Assembly: GCA_023489135.1 (NCBI GenBank) | Contig: JAMDCE010000432.1 | Location: 1-5,326, forward strand | DNA: 5,326 bases | Direction of reading: 5' to 3' | Source of the DNA: Chloroflexota bacterium | GTDB taxonomy: Bacteria; Chloroflexota; Chloroflexia; JAMDCE01 | Made by a program: the position numbers and the translations under genes | Shown: positions 1-5,326 of the stretch, piece after piece | Numbering within the stretch: the stretch's first letter is position 1 | Layout: each line of letters opens with the position of its first letter | Notes under the pieces: model-generated | The model's input: only the letters and a program-made list of their open reading frames with translations | Database searches by the model: none | Told to the model about the DNA's origin: nothing

Positions 1-50
1 ATTTCCGGCTCTTCCTTCACTCTTTTGGCTTCTTCGACTGCTACAGCCAA
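1..50 (-). CDS. Possible start of a third minus-strand gene, truncated by the window edge
   Basis: From the TTG at 48-50 the frame reads (M)AVAVEEAKRVKEEPE and runs off the window, giving only 16 full codons. The Glu/Lys/Ala-rich, helix-like composition and the well-placed AAGGAGGT upstream suggest real coding sequence. The frame is also open further upstream, to a TAG at 129-131, giving the peptide GTKYAPLLASDSRLDSVVL before the proposed start, but no ATG and no ribosome site support an earlier start. Far too little is visible to name a family. If real, it lies on the same strand as the DUF2298 pair but about 375 bases downstream, so it may have its own promoter. Confidence 0.4.
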   Translation of the reverse strand, partial: MAVAVEEAKRVKEEPE

Positions 51-57
51 TTCCAAC

Positions 58-65
58 ACCTCCTT
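58..65 (-). promoter_or_regulatory. Strong Shine-Dalgarno sequence before possible TTG start
   Basis: The minus strand reads AAGGAGGT here, a full match to the canonical anti-16S sequence. It ends 7 bases before a TTG at 48-50 (8 bases counted from the end of GGAGG), good spacing for initiation. It decides the start proposed for the partial gene at the left edge. The same bases also lie inside a frame that is open from 128 leftward, so a chance match within a longer coding sequence is possible. Confidence 0.45.
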
Positions 66-425
66 GTAAAGGACGACGCTATCGAGTCTGCTGTCCGACG
101 CCAAAAGGGGTGCATATTTCGTGCCAGACTATTGGATTTGGCTCGTCGTCGCTGGGGTAGATGTCGCGATCTCCCGCGGGTTGCCAAATAGTTGAGATGA
201 ATGGCCAAGTAGATTACCTGCGGGAGGTTCAGAATGGGGCCGATGAAACCTGAGGGAGGGCTGGGAAGTGGTAGAGGCAGGTCTGACGTCTTGCAGGGTG
301 TAGGCCTAGCGGAGGGGCACACGAAGGTCGGGGCTTGGAAGATTCGTTAATGTCTGTGAGACCTGCCCCTACTTCGGCCATCATTGCTGCTCTCAAGATT
401 GTGGGACGTCTCCACACAGTTGGTG
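66..425. other. Non-coding stretch downstream of gene B
   Basis: This 360-base gap between the TGA of gene B and the possible gene at the left edge has no convincing coding sequence. The open frames here are short, lack ribosome-binding sites and give Pro/Arg/Ser-rich translations without family resemblance. It holds the inverted-repeat element at 271-372 and a small 5-base stem (400-404 with 412-416, loop 405-411), but neither is followed by a T-run in the direction of transcription. I found no promoter with both hexamers at acceptable spacing. Confidence 0.6.
271..372. repeat. 102-base element with 14-base terminal inverted repeats (REP/MITE-like)
   Basis: The arm GTAGAGGCAGGTCT (271-284) is the reverse complement of AGACCTGCCCCTAC (359-372) at 13 of 14 positions. 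The single difference would be a G-U wobble in minus-strand RNA. The arms enclose 74 bases that include the palindrome TAGGCCTA (301-308). No flanking target-site duplication is evident and no transposase is encoded. The element lies in non-coding DNA after gene B. From memory, short inverted repeats beginning GTAGGGGC are frequent in Chloroflexota genomes, but copy number cannot be assessed here. A long-range RNA hairpin in the 3' untranslated region is the other reading. Confidence 0.55.
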
Positions 426-2816
426 TCAGGTATTCCTGGACCTGTATATGGTTACTCCATCTTTATCGTAGACAACGTCCATGAAATCAGCGAACTTGGA
501 CAGCGCGGCCGGGGTTGGAGGTCGGCTGTTGGCTCCGCCTTCATCCCCAGATCTCTCCAGTGGGCCCACGTAGACGTATTCGACTTCATATTTCTGGAGT
601 AGAGCCCTGGCTTGCTCAACGTCGGTGGTGGCGTAGATCGTCGCCACGTCTTGCGCTCGTTGGGATAATCCTGCCAGGGCGGACGGCTGCCCTCCACGCC
701 ACTGCAGCTCGTGGTTAGCCCACCCCAGAACGGTGGGTAGCCCCGTGAAAGTGGAGACCCTGGCGTACTCTGAGTAGGCCGGACCGGTCGCCTCGAGGAT
801 CACCGGTGATCCCGAGACATTGGCCTGAAGCCAGCCGATGGCCTGGTAGTCGGCCGGATCAGCTTTCTCCAGATAGGTCACCCCATTCAGATCCTGGAGG
901 CTCGTAAAGCCTTCGGTCTTGGCCCTCGCTGACACGACCGGATAGACCAGGGCAAGTCCAACGACAACACCCAGTCCGAGGATCCACCCGAGCTTCGCGG
1001 CCTTCGCCACAGGCCAGGTTGGCCGACTTCGAATGACCCGCCAGGCGCCGAAGCTGGCCGCAACACCGAAGATGACCCAGGCCTGGTAATAGAATTTGAA
1101 AACGGTGTTCATTCGATCGTGGAATACATCCTGGAGAAAGAAGACCTCGCAGACAAAGACGAGGATAAGGCCCACCAGGGTGAGCAGCAAGGCAAAGCTT
1201 GTCGCCGGATTCTTGAAGCAGCGCAGCAGGATGACCAGGCACAGAGCAACCAGGGGCGCCAGGCCGAGAAGAGGGAATTGAAAAACGACGGCCAGGCCAA
1301 TAATAGCGGCCGTGGCCGCGGCACCGAAGATCGTCGAGCGGTTAGAGGTGAACAAGTGCTGGTCCTTCCACGCTGCAAAAGTCTGCGTGAAGACAAAGGC
1401 CAATAGGATGTAAAGAAAGACGCCAAAGATGGTTAAGAAGCTGCCCGCAGTTGTCTTGCCCCAGATCACTACGCCCAGAAAGCTGGCTATTCTTGGCACT
1501 AGCGGTAGACTGGCTATGTTCTCCGGCAGCGGGGGGGCAGCGCTCCCAATTAGAGAGGTAAAGGTAAGATGGAAGGGGGCGTAGAGAACCACGCTCAACG
1601 CTAGAACCGGCAGGGCAACCTCGGCGAGCCTAATCGTCAGATCCCGGGTCCAGCGGCGACCCTCGGCGTGCCAAAGGCGCAGGAAAAGGGCTGCAGTCAG
1701 GATAATGAAGTAGGTGGGAAAATCCCAGGTGTTAGTTAGGTAGAGACTGCCCAGGGAAATGGCCGTGAAGACGTAGAAAATGGCATTCCGGCTCAAAACC
1801 CGCGTCGCTGGCCTGGCGCTCCATTCTCTGGAGATCACCTCGAGGCCGAGGGCCAAACAAAGGACGGTCAGGGGCAGAGCCATTACGTGGGGATGGAGAT
1901 CAGCTAAGATGAAACTAAAAGAGGGGAATTCGTTAATAGTGGGGACCAGCCGGTCGCCGATGGTGTCCACGAGGACGCGGGAGCTGTTCCATCCCACTCC
2001 CTGCCACCACGTTTCATTCCAGACTCGGGCCGGGTCCGACAGCAATTGGAATCCGGCGTAGAGGTTGCCGGCCACTCCAACAAGGAGAGCGGCGAAGAAT
2101 CCGACCCAGTAGGGTGCGGCTCCCTGTCTTGTCACCCCTGCTACTTCTTTCACTTGACGCCCGTCTTTCGTGTGGAGAGCAGAAGCGCCTAAGGCGGCTA
2201 GATTGAAACCCAAACCGAAGGTTCCCACCAAGGTCATGGCGAAGAGCGTGGCGATCGCCAGGTTGAAAGCGATGCCGGAGGGCAGACCTGAAAGCGCAGC
2301 CAGGGTGGCCGCTGAGAAGTGCCCGAAATAGTAGTAGTTGATGGGAAAGCCAGAAAGCCAGGGATCGTTAGGTGGCAAAGTGCCGCTTCTCAAAATGGCG
2401 TTCAGGAAAGCCAAATCCATTGGCTTCTCTGTGGCGACGATGTCAGGCCCGTACGCTCGAAGAAGTACCAACGCCAGATAACTGGCAGCGAAGAGTACCT
2501 CGACGCAGATGACCAGCCCGCGGCGATGAGACCAGAAAGATCGAATCTCTCGTGCGATCTGCCCTTCCTTGGCGGTGGCGAGGTAGACCGAGGCCAGCCC
2601 GACTAGAACGAGCGCTAGAAGAACCAACCAGCCCGTGAACTTGAATAGCCCGCTGACAACCAATAGCCAAGAAAGATACGAGACCAGGAGAAAGCCCGCA
2701 ATCTTGGCGAAGGCGTAGCCGCGGTCGGGAAGTCGCTGAAAGACGGCGAAAACGATGGGAAGAGCCGCCAGGCTGAGGATCTCCAGAATAACCCACCAAA
2801 GGATTACGGAAGCCAT
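426..2816 (-). CDS. DUF2298 (Chlor_Arch_YYY) polytopic membrane protein, paralogue B, complete
   Basis: This is a complete 796-residue membrane protein of the DUF2298/YYY family, within the 700-900 residues usual for single-domain members; its function is unknown. Motifs in order: EKPMDLAFLNA (130-140), PPNDPW (148-153), NYYYFG (160-165), TINEFP (293-298), ADLHPH (305-310), TNTWDFPTY (361-369), DRMNTVFKFYYQ (567-578), PVILEA (671-676), LGWANHE (697-703) and YVYVGPLER (747-755). About 16-18 hydrophobic spans cover residues 5 to 628, including three or four before the EKPM motif. Residues from about 630 onward are soluble and probably extracytoplasmic. The ATG at 2814-2816 is the only close start after the TAG of gene A, 8 bases away, and has a GAGG just upstream, so translation is probably coupled. 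The stop is TGA at 426-428. It is a diverged tandem paralogue of A without A's long internal loop. No frameshift or missing hallmark residue is seen. A GT-C-like transferase role is a hypothesis from topology and conserved acidic loop residues. Confidence 0.95.
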   Translation of the reverse strand: MASVILWWVILEILSLAALPIVFAVFQRLPDRGYAFAKIAGFLLVSYLSWLLVVSGLFKFTGWLVLLALVLVGLASVYLATAKEGQIAREIRSFWSHRRGLVICVEVLFAASYLALVLLRAYGPDIVATEKPMDLAFLNAILRSGTLPPNDPWLSGFPINYYYFGHFSAATLAALSGLPSGIAFNLAIATLFAMTLVGTFGLGFNLAALGASALHTKDGRQVKEVAGVTRQGAAPYWVGFFAALLVGVAGNLYAGFQLLSDPARVWNETWWQGVGWNSSRVLVDTIGDRLVPTINEFPSFSFILADLHPHVMALPLTVLCLALGLEVISREWSARPATRVLSRNAIFYVFTAISLGSLYLTNTWDFPTYFIILTAALFLRLWHAEGRRWTRDLTIRLAEVALPVLALSVVLYAPFHLTFTSLIGSAAPPLPENIASLPLVPRIASFLGVVIWGKTTAGSFLTIFGVFLYILLAFVFTQTFAAWKDQHLFTSNRSTIFGAAATAAIIGLAVVFQFPLLGLAPLVALCLVILLRCFKNPATSFALLLTLVGLILVFVCEVFFLQDVFHDRMNTVFKFYYQAWVIFGVAASFGAWRVIRSRPTWPVAKAAKLGWILGLGVVVGLALVYPVVSARAKTEGFTSLQDLNGVTYLEKADPADYQAIGWLQANVSGSPVILEATGPAYSEYARVSTFTGLPTVLGWANHELQWRGGQPSALAGLSQRAQDVATIYATTDVEQARALLQKYEVEYVYVGPLERSGDEGGANSRPPTPAALSKFADFMDVVYDKDGVTIYRSRNT

Positions 2817-2824
2817 AACCTCTT
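2817..2824 (-). promoter_or_regulatory. Intercistronic ribosome-binding stretch coupling genes A and B
   Basis: The eight bases between the TAG of gene A and the ATG of gene B read AAGAGGTT on the minus strand. The GAGG core can pair with the 16S rRNA tail, but its spacing to the ATG is only two bases, which is short. The purine run directly abuts the stop codon, which favours reinitiation by ribosomes finishing gene A over independent entry. There is no room for a promoter of B within this gap. Confidence 0.6.
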
Positions 2825-5326
2825 CTAGCCCCTCACCTGGTAAATCTTGACGTCCCTGTTGCTGTAGACGACGTCACAGTAAGTACCCACGGCCGCGTCG
2901 AATTTCTCCAGCCCCTCAGCCGAAGCGTACGGCTCGCCCGCGGTCGTAGCGCCCAAATGCCCTTGATCCAGCAGAGTGTAGCGTTCTATCTGGCCAACAT
3001 AGACGTATTTCACGCGGTAGCGGCGGAGAAGACTCATCGCCAGGTCGATGTCAGTAGTGTTGTAAATGGTTCGGACGTCTTGCACGCGCTGGGCGATCTG
3101 CTCCGGATACCGCTGCTGGCTCTCGTGATTGTCCCAGCCAAGAGGTGTCGGCAACCCGGTGTTATTGGCAATCCGCGACCCATTGCCTCGGTATGGCCCG
3201 ATGCTCGCTTCGAGAATAACCGGCGTCCCTTTGACGTTTTTCAGCAACCACTCAATGGCGTCATAGTCTCCTGCGAGGTCGATCTGCCGGCCGTCCCGCA
3301 TCGCCAGTTTGCCTGTCGCCATATACCCCAGACCATCGAGGCTCAAGGCCAGGCCTTCTCCGGGAAACCGGTTTTGAACGCGAGAGTTGGTGCCCAGGAT
3401 CGGGTAGATGGCGACGCCAACGAGCAGCGCAGCCAGCACCCCCAACCACACGACACCGGCTATTCTGGCGGCGACTGGTTTATTGGAAGCGACCAACTCC
3501 CTTACTTTCCCGAACAGCAGGCTCAGAGCGAGGGCTGAGCCAAGGGCGAGGAGGACCCAGACCTGGTTATAAAACTTGAAGACCGTGTTCATTCGGTGAT
3601 AATCGCCGCCCTGGAGGAAGTCCACAAGGTAAAACAGCTCCACTCCCAAGGAGACCGTCAAGCCGGCAAAGATGACCAGCAGGACAAAACGCTCCCCAGG
3701 ATCGGAGGAGCGGAGACAGGCCGCGAAAAGAAGAGAGACCAAGAGAACGGCGAGAAAGCCAGCGAGCAACAGGCCTTGGGTGGCCAGGAACCCCAGGGCG
3801 CCAACGCTGAGAACCACCAGGCCGATCGGGAGAAGGCGAGAAGAGGAGATTCCTGCTAGCGTGGAGTCAGCTCTACGATTGGGCTCAGGGAGTTCAGAGG
3901 ATGCCTGGCCGGCCCGTCTCGGTAATTCAGATCCACCGGATTCGTAGCTTTGAAAGAGGTGTCCGCTAGCCATGAAACGGCCAGGCGTTTCTATCGTTGG
4001 TGCTCCCGGTATCTCCACCACCGGTGTTAGGGGCCGGCAAGAGAGTTCACCACCGGCGGGAGCATCTCCTTTTTCGGGTCTACTGGACAGTTGGTTCTGC
4101 TGTTCTTCTTTAACCTGGCGGTCAGATCTTCTCGCCAGGGCGTGAACAAGAAAGGAGATGATGACAAACAGGAAGAGCCCGAAGATTACGACGTAGTAGG
4201 GGAAGTCAGTGTGACTGCGCTCTAGCGCTACGCTGGAATAGAATGACTTAAAGTAGAAGAAAAAGGGCCAGTACAGGCCTAAACTCATCGTCGCGATCAC
4301 CAGACCAAGGACTCCCGTCACGACTACGAGGATTATTCGTCGGCGGAGAGTTCCCCGCGTGATGGCGACCAGGACCATCGCTCCCAGAAGGATAAGAAGG
4401 TAGGTAGGGAAGTCCCACGAATTAGTCACGGCAAGAGCGCCGAGGACCAGGGCGGATATCACGGCATTCAAGAGTATATAACTGACCGCGGGGGCTGATC
4501 CGACCAGCGTAGCGACGCTCCGGACCATACCGCTAAAACCTTGACTAAGTGGCACCTCTGTAACTACGTCTTCCCGTCTTGGAACCAGGTTGAGAGCTAG
4601 CCCAAGGACCACGATAGTGATCGGCAAGCTCACCATGTGAGCGTGGAGGTCGGCAAAAAGGAAGGTGAAAAAGGGGAACTCGTTGATTGTTCCCGGAATG
4701 ATACGGGTACTTCGCCAGAAATCGAAGCCGGCCAGGCCCTGCCCCGCCAGGCTTCCTCTGATAATCTCCAAGAACTGCAGGAGTCCGTCCAAATTCCCTG
4801 CTATCACCACGAATCCCGCGGCGACAAGGCCCCAAACGATAGCGCGATTTAGCAGAGGCCTACTCTGATCCTTAGCTCTGGCAACGGTGAAATCGTAGCC
4901 CAGACTAAAGATGCCGACGAAAGCCAAAGCGAAAAGGGTGGGAACGGCCAGATTGAAGGCAAAGCGAGGGGCCACCCCTACCAGCTTGACCAGCACGGCG
5001 ACGATGAATTGCCCAAAATAGTAGTAATTGACGTAGCCGCCAGCAAACCATGGATCATAGGGCGGCATGGTCGGACTGCGCAGAGTTGCGTTTAGGAAGG
5101 CAAACTCCATCGGTTTCTCTCCCCCGAACCAGGGCTGCCACAAGTCAGGGTTGAGATACCGGATGCCCACGAAAACAGCAAAGGCGAGGGTAAAGGTCGC
5201 TTCGAGAAGCAAGACCAACTTCCGGTTTTGCACGAGGAACGAAATGGGTGCCGCTCGCTGGTGAAGCGTGAGATAGATGGCCAATCCAGCCAAAACTAAG
5301 ACTCCGGCAACAACTGTGAGCACAGT
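2825..5326 (-). CDS. DUF2298 (Chlor_Arch_YYY) polytopic membrane protein, paralogue A, 5'-partial
   Basis: This is a probable integral membrane protein of the DUF2298/YYY family; its biochemical function is unknown. Numbering from the first GTG in the window (5323), the family motifs are EKPMEFAFLNA (69-79), PPYDPW (87-92), NYYYFG (99-104), TINEFP (212-217), ADLHAH (224-229), TNSWDFPTY (300-308), HRMNTVFKFYNQ (576-587), PVILEA (701-706), LGWDNHE (728-734) and YVYVG (773-777). I count roughly 14 hydrophobic spans up to about residue 641, followed by a soluble region of about 190 residues. The reading frame stays open upstream of the GTG to the window edge. Paralogue B has 129 residues before its EKPM motif, while only 68 are visible here, so about 60 N-terminal residues probably lie outside and the GTG is likely internal. 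A hydrophilic insert at about 398-496 is absent from B. The gene ends with TAG at 2825-2827, 8 bases before B. By topology it could be a GT-C-like glycosyltransferase, but this is inference. Confidence 0.93.
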   Translation of the reverse strand, partial: TVLTVVAGVLVLAGLAIYLTLHQRAAPISFLVQNRKLVLLLEATFTLAFAVFVGIRYLNPDLWQPWFGGEKPMEFAFLNATLRSPTMPPYDPWFAGGYVNYYYFGQFIVAVLVKLVGVAPRFAFNLAVPTLFALAFVGIFSLGYDFTVARAKDQSRPLLNRAIVWGLVAAGFVVIAGNLDGLLQFLEIIRGSLAGQGLAGFDFWRSTRIIPGTINEFPFFTFLFADLHAHMVSLPITIVVLGLALNLVPRREDVVTEVPLSQGFSGMVRSVATLVGSAPAVSYILLNAVISALVLGALAVTNSWDFPTYLLILLGAMVLVAITRGTLRRRIILVVVTGVLGLVIATMSLGLYWPFFFYFKSFYSSVALERSHTDFPYYVVIFGLFLFVIISFLVHALARRSDRQVKEEQQNQLSSRPEKGDAPAGGELSCRPLTPVVEIPGAPTIETPGRFMASGHLFQSYESGGSELPRRAGQASSELPEPNRRADSTLAGISSSRLLPIGLVVLSVGALGFLATQGLLLAGFLAVLLVSLLFAACLRSSDPGERFVLLVIFAGLTVSLGVELFYLVDFLQGGDYHRMNTVFKFYNQVWVLLALGSALALSLLFGKVRELVASNKPVAARIAGVVWLGVLAALLVGVAIYPILGTNSRVQNRFPGEGLALSLDGLGYMATGKLAMRDGRQIDLAGDYDAIEWLLKNVKGTPVILEASIGPYRGNGSRIANNTGLPTPLGWDNHESQQRYPEQIAQRVQDVRTIYNTTDIDLAMSLLRRYRVKYVYVGQIERYTLLDQGHLGATTAGEPYASAEGLEKFDAAVGTYCDVVYSNRDVKIYQVRG
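3836..4132 (-). other. Hydrophilic loop insert within DUF2298 paralogue A
   Basis: This stretch encodes about 99 residues (398-496 of the visible protein A) rich in Ser, Glu, Arg, Pro, Gly and Gln, with no hydrophobic span. It separates the membrane span at about 376-395 from the one at about 498-515. It starts with basic residues (ARRSDR), which by the positive-inside rule suggests a cytoplasmic loop. The matching loop in paralogue B is only about 15 residues (480-494). Long variable inserts are known in this family. The reading frame is kept throughout, so the insert is part of the protein. It looks disordered and no known domain is recognised. Confidence 0.7.

Noticed and set aside
82..216. 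Another open minus-strand frame with protein-like text (IYPSDDEPNPIVWH) suggesting a frameshifted gene continuing into the 1-128 frame
   Set aside because: It has no start codon or ribosome site, is only about 43 codons between stops, and no homology can be recognised. A frameshifted relic is possible but cannot be supported from the sequence alone.
41..322. Minus-strand open frame of 93 codons downstream of gene B
   Set aside because: It crosses one arm of the inverted-repeat element, starts without a ribosome-binding site, and gives a Pro/Arg/Ser-rich translation with no recognisable domain. The frame preferred at its end (1-50) is a different one.
400..416. Small hairpin just after gene B as a rho-independent terminator
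   Set aside because: The stem is only 5 base pairs, and the following bases in the direction of transcription are not a T-run. The larger inverted repeat at 271-372 also lacks a T-run.
229..417. Minus-strand open frame of 62 codons spanning the repeat element
   Set aside because: It consists largely of the repeat element itself and has no coding character or family resemblance.
2110..2145. Imperfect GTAGGGTG...CTGCTAC inverted repeat within gene B, near the loop at residues 213-235
   Set aside because: The pairing needs several bulges and is too weak to separate from chance inside coding sequence.
2957..3538. Long plus-strand open frame (193 codons) opposite gene A
   Set aside because: It lies entirely antisense to the well-supported DUF2298 coding sequence, has no ribosome site that I can see, and its translation is unlike any recognised protein. 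It is a shadow of the real gene's codon use, as are the other plus-strand frames between 426 and 5326.
5321..5323. GTG as the true start of gene A
   Set aside because: The frame is open to the window edge, and comparison with paralogue B indicates about 60 more N-terminal residues, so the GTG is probably an internal Val codon.

Overview
The window is almost entirely two large, adjacent, same-strand (minus) genes for polytopic membrane proteins of the DUF2298 family, also called the Chlor_Arch_YYY family after its YYYxG motif. Both have the family hallmarks: an E-K-P-M-D/E element, DPW followed by NYYYFG, TINEFP followed by ADLHxH, a TNxWDFPTY segment, an RMNTVFKFY element, and a C-terminal soluble region with PVILEA, LGWxNHE and YVYVG. 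The family is known mainly from Chloroflexi (Chloroflexota) and Archaea. With bacterial-style Shine-Dalgarno sites and moderately GC-rich DNA, this suggests an uncultured or environmental Chloroflexota bacterium. That assignment is an inference from one family and is not proven.

Layout, right to left, which is the direction of transcription. Positions 5326 to 2825 hold the first DUF2298 gene (called A here). Its N-terminus lies beyond the right edge of the window. Eight bases later the second DUF2298 gene (B) runs from 2816 to 426 and is complete. The 8-base junction carries a purine-rich ribosome-binding stretch, so the two genes are almost certainly one transcription unit and probably translationally coupled. 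A and B are diverged tandem paralogues. A carries a long hydrophilic insert, about residues 398-496, which B lacks.

Positions 1 to 425 hold no convincing complete gene. They contain a 102-base element (271-372) bounded by 14-base near-perfect inverted repeats whose outer ends read GTAGGGGC/GTAGAGGC, resembling a small non-autonomous or REP/MITE-like repeat. At the extreme left there is a strong Shine-Dalgarno sequence with a possible TTG start, perhaps the first codons of a third minus-strand gene that runs off the window. No rho-independent terminator was found after gene B.

Function: the family has no assigned biochemical role that I can state. The architecture is many membrane spans, conserved acidic and His residues in predicted loops, and a C-terminal soluble region. 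It resembles GT-C-type membrane glycosyltransferases, so a role in cell-surface glycan or lipid-linked sugar transfer is a reasonable hypothesis only. The tandem pair may be an unfused counterpart of the two-domain members known in this family.
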